From NCBI GenBank assembly GCA_963682055.1, contig OY821744.1, positions 26,140,967 through 26,204,966 of the forward strand: a stretch of DNA of 64,000 nucleotides. Reading direction: 5' to 3'. Positions 1-9,916 of this stretch are shown one piece after another. The position numbers were made by a program, and so were the translations under genes. Under the pieces are notes generated by a model. It was not told the DNA's origin. It was given only the letters and a program-made list of their open reading frames with translations, and searched no databases. Source of the DNA: Primula veris (Eukaryota; Streptophyta; Magnoliopsida; Ericales; Primulaceae). Positions within the stretch are counted from its first letter, which is position 1. Every line of letters begins with the position of its first letter.

Positions 1-120
1 ATATTATTTGGCTTATAATACTAATACATAGTTTTGGAAGCCTCTCCTATGACTACATGCCTGCAATTTTCTCATCTCCGACTATAAAACTATTTGAACT
101 TAATATTTTCTGGGAGATTG

Positions 121-583
121 TGTTAGAATATATATGGCCTAGTGTCATATGTGTTAAATAATGGTTTGGATAATTATCAAGTTTATTAATCTTATTGGTT
201 AAATAATTAATTAAAGATAAATTAATAGTAGTTAGTATTAGATAAGGATTAAAGTTAATATTAAAACTAATACTACCACTTATCACGTTGATGGAAGTGA
301 GAAGTGGGGGAGACTGTTATACGTTCCCTCTCTCTACCTATAAAATAATAGTAATGTACTATATTCTCACCATCAATAACATACAGAGAAATATATATAA
401 TAGTATTCATTATTAAGGAAGGGCTAAGAGAGAGAAGACCGTATCTCATAAAAGGTTAAGCAGTAAAGTACAATGGCTCAAGGTAAGTTTCCAATCATCT
501 TTATTCGTATCGTTGTGAAAATTATGAAGTTGAAGATCCATGTTCCTTTATATTAATTAAAGGTTTATAGAATATGTTTTACA
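121..583 (+). repeat. Copia-1 5' LTR
   Basis: This 463-bp LTR begins TGTTAGAATA and ends ACA directly before the primer-binding site. It contains a TATAAAATAA stretch near 349, a plausible promoter element. Near its 3' end it carries an ATG at 473 followed ten bases later by a consensus splice donor. Confidence 0.93.
473..488 (+). promoter_or_regulatory. Start codon and splice donor inside the Copia-1 LTR
   Basis: ATGGCTCAAG is followed at 483 by GTAAGT, a textbook plant splice donor. A matching acceptor TTTTGTAG ends at 2327. Joining base 482 to 2328 keeps the frame open into the conserved gag N-terminal region, which otherwise has no ATG because in-frame stop codons lie just upstream of 2328. 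I infer that gag is translated from a spliced RNA whose first codons come from the LTR. The predicted intron is 483-2327 (1,845 nt). Confidence 0.65.
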
Positions 584-585
584 TG

Positions 586-599
586 TGGTATCAAGAGCA
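586..599 (+). other. Primer-binding site of Copia-1 (initiator tRNA-Met type)
   Basis: TGGTATCAAGAGCA lies two bases after the LTR end. It matches the usual plant copia site TGGTATCAGAGC, complementary to the 3' end of initiator tRNA-Met, apart from one extra A. Confidence 0.88.
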
Positions 600-2327
600 T
601 GGTTTAAAAACTCATAATTTTCCAATCAATAAATAAGATAAACCCTAGAATTTAACTGTCAAAGTTTAGATTCAAATTATATTCCGCTGCTAATCTTTAT
701 TATGGCTCAAGCATGTACGTTTAAATTATTGTTGTTTACGTTACCTGTTATATTAACACAACCGTATATATATTTATTCGGTTAGATTTGTCTACATGTT
801 TAATTTGCATGCTATGACCATTCGTGATTCTGTAAAAGAGAAGAAAACAAATTACAATATGACTTTAATAGTTTAATTCTAGGGAATATAATCAACTCAT
901 AGATACATATCACGTATGTGTAATTGTCTAATAGATTAACTATAGTTTACATTATATGTCAAGGCCGTAAACCATGTTGTAAATAAATTATGATATTTAT
1001 GTATAAGAAGGCTGGTTTTGTGGCTTGCAATGGTTACTATAATCAAGATGAAATAATTTTCGCAAGTTTACTGAACTAAAAAAATTAACAAGGTCTTCTT
1101 TTGTAAGCATGGAAAGCAATAAGATTGTTCACACATTTATCGTACCTTATCAGTGCCTTAAGGATACTTACATAGATTGATTATTTTTCAGTCAATTAAA
1201 ACAGTTGTCCGTTTTATTTGAGGATTATAGAAATAAGAAGGCTCATATATACCAAATTTCATAATGTATGTTTTGAAAAATCAGTTGACATAGTTTTAAA
1301 CAAAAACAAAAACAAAAACAAAAAAAAAACAATTATCCAATCAAAAGGATATTAAGTTGTTGTACCGGTTGTGTTCAATTCACATAACACTTGATTATGA
1401 TTGAATTGCAATAATTTGGTTTTTCAGTACAATACTGTTTTCCAGTTGTTGGAAACCTCACATATGGTGAAAACAGTATTTCCATTTTTGTTTTAGATTT
1501 TATATGTCAGTATATGGGTGGTGCATGTGGAGAGCTTTTCTGTTCTTTTCTAGGCTTTTGTTATAAGAAAAGTAATATACCCTTTTATCCAATTCATAAT
1601 TTTGTTTCTTGCATGCAAAAGAAATTATTTATATTGTCTCTGATATAAACCAATGGGTGATAGAATGAACTCTTAGCCTATTACTATTTATGATTTAGCT
1701 TTCGCTCCTGTAGCATTCTGTTACTTGTGTGTATGTCTTGTGGACTTTACTTTAATGTACTTTTTCATTGTTTCCTTGTGTTTTAATTGAGCTCTAACTA
1801 TGTTTACAGTAAAATTATTTACAGTAAAAATTTTGTATTGTTAGTCACCAAACTCCAAAAGTTTTAAAATCTTAAGTTGTGTAAGTAAATTTACCCATTA
1901 GGATGCTAATAAATTATACAATGGTAAATTAATGTTCATTGTTATAATATAAGATAATTATAATCACCCAAAGGTAGATTTGTCAAATTTATAACTAATG
2001 GACGTACTAGTTGGTAACCAATATACTATTCTATTCAAAATTTACATCCAAAGATGTTAAATATGTCTAATTAGTGTATATGATTGCCAAATTATAGATT
2101 ATTTTAGCATCATTAAAATTAGCGTTATATGTCTTTGTATCACCCAAAGGAGGACAATGATATATAGTTTATGTATTATAATCATTAAAATTAGCGTTAT
2201 ATGTTTTTGTATCACCCAAAGGAGGACAATGATATATAGTTTATGTTTATCTATTTGAATCTGTTTTATGCATTTTAAATTTATAAATTAAAGTACTAAT
2301 AAACGACTATTGTATCAAATTTTGTAG
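600..2327 (+). other. Copia-1 untranslated leader / predicted intron
   Basis: This 1.7-kb AT-rich stretch between the primer-binding site and gag has no credible ORF. Most of it is explained by the predicted intron 483-2327. A second ATGGCTCAAG occurs at 702 but is not followed by a splice donor. An adenine-rich run lies near 1300-1330. Confidence 0.6.
2109..2246 (+). repeat. Tandem duplication, period 72 bp
   Basis: The 66-bp segment starting at 2109 recurs at 2181 with one mismatch (gtctttg versus gtttttg). Both copies contain GTATCACCCAAAGGAGG. The duplication lies inside the predicted Copia-1 intron. Confidence 0.92.
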
Positions 2328-3117
2328 TACCTGTTCCCGTTGCTCTACATTCGCATGCTTCGTCGGTACCCGTGTTCAATGGGCTTAATTTCTCTGATTG
2401 GTGTGAACAAATTCAATTCTAGTTAGGTGTTTTGGATCTTGATTTGTCACTTCAATCAGAGAAACCGGATGCTATTACTGATACTAGCACCGATGATGAA
2501 AGGACTTTCCATGAAACTTGGGAAAGGTCAAACAGACTTAGCCTAATGTTTATGCGAATGAGTGTAGCAAACAACATTAAGTCAATACTTCCAAAAGCTG
2601 ATACTGCTAAGGAATTTATGAAAAATGTTGAAGAGCGTTCTCAAACTGCAGATAAATCTGTTGCAGGGACATTAATGACTACCTTAACCAACATGAAATA
2701 TGATGGCTCTCGTAGCATGTATGATTATGTCACTGAGATGCAAGATGTTGGAGCAAAAATTAAAGGTTTAGGGATAAACTTGGATGAAAGCTTTCTAGTG
2801 CAGTTTATTATTAACTCACTACCTCCTGAATATAGCACATTCCAGATGAATTATAACACAATGAAAGACAAATGGAATGTGCATGAACTTGAAAGTATGT
2901 TAGTTTCTGAGGAAAGGAGACTTAAGAATAAAGCAAAACATTCAGTTAATCTCGTAAGCAACCAAGGAGCAAGAAAGAAGTTTGGTAAAAAGGCAGAAAA
3001 TGGGAAGAAGGGACTACATAAAGTGAATAGTTCCTCTTTCCAAATCCGCAAGAAAGAGCAAAAGGATGTAAAGTGCACTTTTGTGGAAAACCCGGACATT
3101 TCAAGAATGTTTGCCTG
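2328..3117 (+). pseudogene. Copia-1 gag, broken
   Basis: Gag is the capsid-like protein that packages element RNA. The frame entered at 2328 reads through the copia gag hallmark FNGLNFSDW, then meets a TAG at 2420-2422, then resumes with LDLDLSL and the retrotrans_gag core. The TAG is explicable as a C-to-T change of a Gln codon. The region ends in a CCHC zinc knuckle (about 3071-3117). There a 1-nt deletion just after the first Cys codon shifts the frame, so the other knuckle residues ([13 protein letters not shown]) are read from 3073 in a different frame. Both lesions should separate gag from pol. The start codon is inferred to lie in the LTR at 473. Confidence 0.9.
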
Positions 3118-4323
3118 AAACGTAAGGCATGGTTTGAAAAGAAAGGTAATTTTAAAGCTGTAGTATGTTTTGAAGCAAATTTAACTGAAGTTCCTTTTAA
3201 TACTTGGTGGATTGACTCTGGTTCTACTGTCCATGTTTCCAATACTATGCAGGGATTTCTTACGACCCGAACCACAAGTCCAAATGAGAGGTTTATTTAC
3301 ATGGGAAATCGTGTGAAGGCTCCAGTTGAAGCTATTAGAACTTATCGTTTAATTTTAGCTACTGGAAGTCATTTGGATTTGTTTCAAACTTTTTACGTAC
3401 CTTCTTGTTCTCGCAATTTGATTTCACTATCTTGTTTGGATTCTGTTGGATATTCTTTTAAATTTGAGAATAAAAGTTTTAGTTTGTTTAAAAATAATCA
3501 TTTTATTGGTTCTGGTATTCTTTTTGATGGTTTATATAAACTAAAACTTGATAATATTTTTGCGGAAACTCTTTTAACCTTGCATGATAATGTTGGAACT
3601 AAACGTGGTTTAGTAGATGAAAGTTCTGCTTATTTGTGGCATAAACGTTTGGGTCATATTTCCAAAGAAAGACTGTCAAGATTGGTACAGAATGAAATTT
3701 TACCGAATTTAGATTTTACCGATCTTGGTATTTGTGTTGAATGTATAAAAGGGAAACAAACAAAACACACAAAAAAGGGAGCCACAAGAAGCACACTTCT
3801 TGAAATAATACACACTGATATTTGTGGGCCTTTTGACGTTCCATCTTTTGGTGGAGAAAAGTATTTTATTACCTTTATCGATGATTTTTCACGTTATGGA
3901 TATATTTACTTATTGCATGAAAAATCTCAATCGGTAGATGCCCTAGAAATATTTATTAATGAGGTTGAAAGGCAATTAGAGTTAAAAGTGAAAATTTTAA
4001 GATCTGATAGAGGTGGTGAATATTATGGAAAATACAATGAAAGTGGACAATGTCCAGGTCCGTTCGCTAAATTTCTTGAAAAGCGTGGCATTTGTGCGCA
4101 ATACACAATGCCAGGTACACCACAACAAAATGGTGTAGCTGAAAGGCGTAATCGTACTTTGATGGAAATGGTTAGAAGTATGCTATCTAACTCATCTTTA
4201 CCCATTTCATTGTGGATGCATGCCTTAAAAACTGCCATGTACTTGTTAAATAGGGTTCCTAGTAAAGCAGTTCCTAAAACTCCTTTTGAGTTATGGACTG
4301 GTAGGAAACCTAGTTTACGGCAC
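3076..4323 (+). pseudogene. Copia-1 pol, protease and integrase part
   Basis: Read in the frame of 3073, this segment carries an aspartic protease with the DSG active site at 3214-3222, then the GAG-pre-integrase / HHCC zinc domain (WHKRLGHIS...CVECIKGK, about 3636-3755). Next comes the integrase core with its D,D35E triad: Asp in HTDICGPF (about 3817), Asp in [10 protein letters not shown] (about 4003) and Glu in [12 protein letters not shown]. The order protease, integrase, then RT identifies Ty1/copia rather than Ty3/gypsy. A 1-nt deletion after the CAC codon at 4321-4323 moves the continuation into another frame; the frame of 4326 onward restores the conserved [13 protein letters not shown] motif. 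Confidence 0.94.
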
Positions 4324-6380
4324 TGCATGTTTGGGGTTGCCCGGCAGAAGCAAGGATTTATAATCCACAAGAAAAGAAATTGGATTCAAGAACGATCAGT
4401 GGTTTTTTCATTGGTTATCCAGAAAAGTCTAAAGGGTATAGATTTTATTGTCCTAGCCATAGTACAAGAATTGTTGAAACTGGAAATGCTAGGTTCCTTG
4501 AGAATGGTGAAGTTAGTAGGAGTTTGGAACCACGAAAAGTGGACCTTCAAGAAGTTAGGGTGGAAATACATTTACCTTTAACTTCTTGTAAGACTATTTT
4601 TCCTTCTGTTGTTGGACAGTTGAACAATGGACAAGAACAAATTAATGATCCAACTATCCAGAATGAACATAATGTCAATGAACCCATAGTTGATGAACCA
4701 CTAGAAGTAGAATTAAGGTCTCAAAGACCAAGAAAATCTGCTAATTTTGATGATTATGTGGTCTATCTAAATGAAGCAGATTTTGATATGGGAATCGATG
4801 AAGATCCAGTTTCATTATCACAAGCCATCGAAAGTGTTGATTCTGCGAAATGGTTAAATGCCATAGAAGATGAGTTAAAATCAATGGAACAAAATAAAGT
4901 TTGGGATCTCGTCGAATTGCCCAAAGGATGTAAAAGGGTCGGGTGTAAATGGGTCTTTAAGACCAAACGCGACTCTCTTGGCAATATCGAACGACATAAA
5001 GCCAGATTTGTTGCTAAAGGTTTTACTCAAAAAAGTGGAATTGACTACACAGAGACTTTTTCACCCGTCTCTAGAAAAGATTCGTTAAGAATTATTATGG
5101 CATTGGTTGCTCATTACGATTTAGAGTTACACCAAATGGATGTGAAAACCGCCTTTCTAAATGGGAATTTAGAAGAATAAGTCTATATGACTCAACCAGA
5201 AGGATTTTCCATTAAAGGAAAGGAAAACATGGTGTGTAAACTTAAGAAGTCGATATACGGACTTAAACAAGCTTCCCGCCAATGGTATTTTAAGTTTACT
5301 GATACTATTATTTCTTTTGGATTTAAAGAAAACACCGTTGATTGGTGTATTTATGTAAAGATCAGTGGGAGTAAAGTTATGTTTTTAATTCTGTATGTTG
5401 ATGATATCTTGCTTGCTACTAACGATCTTGGCTTGTTATATGAGACCAAGAAATTTCTCTCCGAAAACTTTGAAATGAAAGATATGGGTGAGGCAACCTA
5501 TGTGATCGGGATAGAGATATCTCGGGATAGATCACAAGGAATGTTGGGTCTGTCTCAAAAGACATATATCAATCGAGTTTTGGAGAGATTCAGAATGGAA
5601 AAGTGCTCATCAAGTGTTACTCCAATTCAGAAAGGGGATAAGTTTAGTCTTATGCAATCTCCTAAAAATGAAATGGAACGCAAACAAATGGAAGGAATTC
5701 CTTATGCATCAGTTGTAGGGAGTTTAATGTATGCTCAAACTTGTACTAGGCCAGACATCAGTTTTGCTGTTGGAATGCTTGGCCGGTATCAAAGTAATCC
5801 GGAAATGGATCATTGGAAAGCTGCAAAGAAAGTATTGAGATATTTGCAGGGCACAAAGGACCATATGCTCACTTATCGAAGATCTGAGGATCTTGAAGTG
5901 ATTGGTTATTCAGATTCAGACTTTGCCGGTTGTGTTGATTCAAGAAAATCAACCTCGGGTTATTTGTTCCTATTAGCTGAAGGAGCAATTTCATGGAAGA
6001 GTGCGAAGCAATCTACCATTGCTACATCCACTATGGAAGCTGAATTTGTGGCTTGTTATGAAGCCGCAATTCAAGGAAATTGGCTGCGAAACTTTATTTT
6101 GGGACTTGGTGTAGTCGACAGTATTGCCAAGCCGCTGAAAATTTATTGTGATAATTCGGCAGCAATCTTCTTTTCAAAGAACGACAAGTTATCTAAGGGT
6201 GCAAAACATATGGATTTAAAATATCTTGCCGTTAAAGAAGATGTTCAGAAACAAAAGGTGTCAATTATACATATTAGTACTAAACTCATGATCGCGGATC
6301 CGATGACTAAAGGATTGCCACCTAAGACTTTTATCGAGCATGTCGAGAGGATGGGCATCACTAAAAATATTAATGTTTAG
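4324..6380 (+). pseudogene. Copia-1 pol, reverse transcriptase and RNase H part
   Basis: After the frameshift near 4324 the frame stays open through the integrase C-terminal region and the RT (RVT_2) domain: KWVFKTKRD, RFVAKGFTQKSGIDYTETF, then FLNGNLEE. A TAA at 5178-5180 interrupts here, where the family has Glu or Gln. The frame then continues through MTQPEGF, KKSIYGLKQASRQW and the catalytic LYVDDILLA (about 5390-5416). RNase H follows, with YSDSDFAGC, STSGYLF, TMEAEFVA and CDNSAAI, ending at 6380. With the stop removed by nothing visible in the sequence, only the part after 5187 could be read as a long ORF. Active-site motifs are otherwise intact. Confidence 0.94.
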
Positions 6381-6680
6381 TTTAAAAGATATAAGTTTGA
6401 CACTTTGAACTTATTTATGTATTGTTTCTGAAAATAATAAATATAATGTTTTATTGCTTTTGTATATACATAATGTTAAACATGATTTGATTTGTTTTCT
6501 TTTATAGATCTTGTTAAGTACACGACCAATATTGTGGTACTTGGAAGAGATTGTGTTGTTATATAATGCAAAATCGCCAGGACTATATTAGTTTATACTT
6601 AATAGTGATTTTAATGACATGACCAATATGTAAATTATTTTATCAAACCATAAAGACTAAATTAAGCTGTCACAAGGCCA

Positions 6681-6690
6681 AGTGGGAGAA
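6681..6690 (+). other. Polypurine tract of Copia-1
   Basis: AGTGGGAGAA lies directly against the 3' LTR, the expected position of the plus-strand primer. Confidence 0.85.
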
Positions 6691-7159
6691 TGTTAGAATA
6701 TATATGGCCTAGTGTCATATGTGTTAAATAAATAATGGTTTGGATAATTATCAAGTTTATTAATCTTATTGGTTAAATAATTAATTAAAGATAAATTAAT
6801 AGTAGTTAGTATTAGATAAGGATTAAAGTTAATATTAAAACTAATACTACCACTTATCACGTTGATGGAACGTGAGAAGTGGGGGAGACTGTTATACGTT
6901 CCCTCTCTCTACCTATAAAATAATAGTAATAGTACTATATTCTCACCATCAATAACATACAGAGAAATATATATAATAGTATTCATTATTAAGGAAGGGC
7001 TAAGAGAGAGAAGACCGTATCTCATAAAAGGTTAAGCAGTAAAGTACAATGGCTCAAGGTAAGTTTTCAATCATCTTTATTCGTATCGTTGTGAAAATTA
7101 TGAAGTTGAAGATCCATGTTCCTTTATATTAATTAAAGGTTTATAGAATATGTTTTATA
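6691..7159 (+). repeat. Copia-1 3' LTR
   Basis: This 469-bp LTR matches 121-583 except for three small insertions and about two substitutions. It ends ATA where the 5' copy ends ACA. It repeats the ATGGCTCAAG plus GTAAGT arrangement (ATG at 7049, donor at 7059), here pointing into flanking host DNA. Confidence 0.94.
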
Positions 7160-7314
7160 GATTGGGCATTTGATGCTCAGGTATAGGAAGGTCGCCTTAA
7201 AGCTCCTTGAAAGCATAATAAATGCAAGTAAAGAGTTTGTTTTATGAGGAGTTCAACCAATCACATTGCTACATAAGAAACTTATCACTTAAATGAGCTG
7301 CAATCAAACATGAC

Positions 7315-7530
7315 CAGGGAAGGAACTAGGTGGAGACAGTCCCCCCATATTTTGCTAAAAATCGATGAAAAAGTAATTTTTTTCTATGTTTTTTGATAAA
7401 AAAAAACTTAAAAAAATCAACGTTCGCCACCCCTCCCCCCATTTTACGGAAAAAATACTCATAAAGGGTATGAAAAAAAACTATATAGAATATCGGCCCC
7501 TCCCATTTCTAATTCCTGGTTCTGAACACA
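7315..7530 (-). repeat. Dispersed repeat, also present near 30460
   Basis: Read on the minus strand, this segment has AATGGGAGGGGCC, then TTTTTTTTCATACC, then TATGAGTATTTTTTCCG and a run of Gs. The same order of words occurs on the plus strand at about 30455-30570. The two copies are clearly related but diverged. The element type is not recognised. Confidence 0.55.
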
Positions 7531-7867
7531 ACCACCCCAAAATTAAGATTAATAAGCTAAAAACACAAGTTGAAAAGAAACAAAAGTAGGATGAGTTAAA
7601 AACTAAACAAGTATATTTTTTACCTTCTATTTGGTTGATGAGTGAGTAAAATTGTTACTACAATTTAAACCCTTAGAGTATTAACAAAGAATAAAAGTAA
7701 TATAATTGTATAAATAATCCAAAATTTAGCAAACAAATTAAAATATACAAAAAAGGGTTGAGAGTATAAAAGTGAAAAGACAAACCAGTAATCAGTTGAT
7801 GAGAGTGAGTGAGTGAGTGGTTATAACGATGAGATAAAAAAAAAAAATTGTTTTGTTTTTATACATA

Positions 7868-8252
7868 GGGTAAAATGCAAATAACCCCCTGAAACTAAGG
7901 ATTGTTTTCAAATAATCCCCAAAAACTATCGATTCTTGTAATTAACCCCCATAACTATCAAACTTTTGTAAATAACCCCCGATGCCGTATTTTAAATGAT
8001 ATAACTTTATGTTGGATATTCAGTTATCTGATATTCATCCATTCCAAGTAATTTCTTTACGGAAAGACACAAAAAATAGTTTTTTGAATAAATCATATTT
8101 TCATGATTTTGTTATGATAATTGTAATCTTAACTCGTGGGCAATGATAAAGTACATATATCAAAGATAATGGGGTTAAATGCAAAAATTTATAGTTTATG
8201 GGAGTTATTTGAGAATGACCCATAGTTTTCGGGGGCTATTTGCATTTTACCC
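7868..8252. mobile_element. MITE-like element with repeated subterminal units
   Basis: The ends are inverted copies: GGGTAAAATGCAAATAACCCCC on the left is matched by the reverse complement of GGGGGCTATTTGCATTTTACCC on the right. Each end holds several units of about 30 bp built on AAATAAYCCCC and AAACTAT. The element is 385 bp and non-coding. I could not identify a target-site duplication, so the transposon superfamily is open. Confidence 0.75.
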
Positions 8253-9916
8253 GAACTATAGTACTACTAAATAAACAAACGAGGTCTCGTAGTTTTTTAT
8301 GAAAAATGAATTGGTCCTCAGGGTTTATGACTCAACTATATGGGCGTCTAATTTTATTTTATTTCTACTTTTAGGCTTTTAGCAAAATGACATCACAAGG
8401 CTTTATAATATACTAGTACTATAGTATTTTACTGATTACGTGTGTAATATTTCAGATTTTTTAAGCATATTAATTTAATTAATGCTTTAGCTTTTAATAT
8501 TGTTCTCCATATTCTTGTAAATGTGATTTAAATTAAAAGAACATGTAAGTTACAATATGGTGCAGGTGAAATATGGGTGCTAACTTGGTTTTTTTTTTTA
8601 AACAATGGTAAGCATTTCGTTATAAACAGAAATTGGCCAGTACCATTTTGAAGTATTATGTTTTTTTAATAAATTTTATGAAGCTATAATCTACAAGTTA
8701 AAACCAAATTACCAACTTGAAATTGTTTATTTATGTTGAAGTGGAATCCTCCAGATTAAAAAAAAAAAAGACAGGGTTCTTAAACACAAAAAAAGTGTAT
8801 TTATTACAGCTTTTCCATGCCTGTTTTAAGTGATTCAATTGTTTTAACTGAAGGTATGGCTATTTTGAAAACCATCCAATTTAGCTCAGATGTAAGTGAC
8901 ACAAATATGGTAATTGAATCTGATACCAAACAAGTGGTGAGTTATAGTTGAGAGAATGAACTTTTGCTAAATTGGGGTAGGGTGTAAATTCTGGTGTTTG
9001 TTTCTGATAAGTAGTAGGAGTGAATGTAATATAATAGGTAGATCTTAAACAAAATACATCATCACGAATCACTATTTTTTATCAAACGTTCAAGTATGCC
9101 GATGGTGTAAGCAAATATAAGTATCATATGAATGTTGAGACAAATTTTGGCTTGAGAAAACGAGTACTTTCATGTCTACGCAAAACGTATGATGATAACA
9201 CAATCTTGTAACAGCTTGGCAGTTACGCAATTCCGAAAATTTTGTGTTAAACTTAAATGACTATCACAAGTAATTCACAACTGAATAAATTACGATAATC
9301 AACCACAAAATGCATATAGGTGTCAACTACCTCTCATCAGCCATCACTTCACTCTCAACAGGATTCCTTTCAGCTTCTACACTCACCTATAATCATTTAA
9401 AAGTTTGACTTTTTCCAAAACCAAGATTATACAAACCTATGCAACCAAACGAGCCACAACAATGTTACGACGACGGATCTGTAACTTCTCGCAGGATCTG
9501 TAATTTTATGCATGATCGAAAAGCTTTTAGACCACCTGCTAAAAATTAGTCCCTTTTTAATTCATCGATTCCGCTCAAACTGGGGTATGTCATACAAGTA
9601 TTTTTTTCGGAACATTGATACATAAATAATTAAAATGAACTGATAAATTATAAACACCTTATATTGATACAAGGTAAATCATTCTTCCTCTTAAGCCATA
9701 ATATTAAACTTCTGAATACCACTAAGTCTAAGATAGAGTTGCCTAAACGTTGAAGTAACCGAGGAGAAAACCCATAACTCTCTCAGGTTAGAAGTTGTAA
9801 TTAGAACCTACAATTCAACAAATTCCAAATCTACAAAGTACAAACCTCTCCCGGAATAGAATTTGACACAGCTCAGCACAATGATCTAGCTCTACTTGTA
9901 AATCCCAATAAATACC

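Larger units (their letters stand above)
121..7159 (+). mobile_element. Copia-1: young, coding-defective Ty1/copia LTR retrotransposon
   Basis: The element starts TGTTAGAATA and is bounded by two LTRs (121-583 and 6691-7159). The five bases GATTG precede it (116-120) and follow it (7160-7164), so this is an intact insertion with its target-site duplication. A primer-binding site follows the left LTR and a purine tract precedes the right LTR. The internal region reads gag, protease, integrase, reverse transcriptase, RNase H, which is the copia order. By hand alignment the LTRs differ by three small indels (4, 1 and 1 nt) and about two substitutions, so the insertion looks recent. The coding region nevertheless has two nonsense codons and two 1-nt deletions, so this copy should not make a full polyprotein. 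Confidence 0.96.
7165..9916. other. Intergenic stretch, no supported gene
   Basis: Apart from the dispersed repeat at 7315-7530 and the MITE at 7868-8252 I see no coding signal. Short ORFs lack recognisable motifs. Homopolymer runs of A and T are frequent. Confidence 0.6.
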
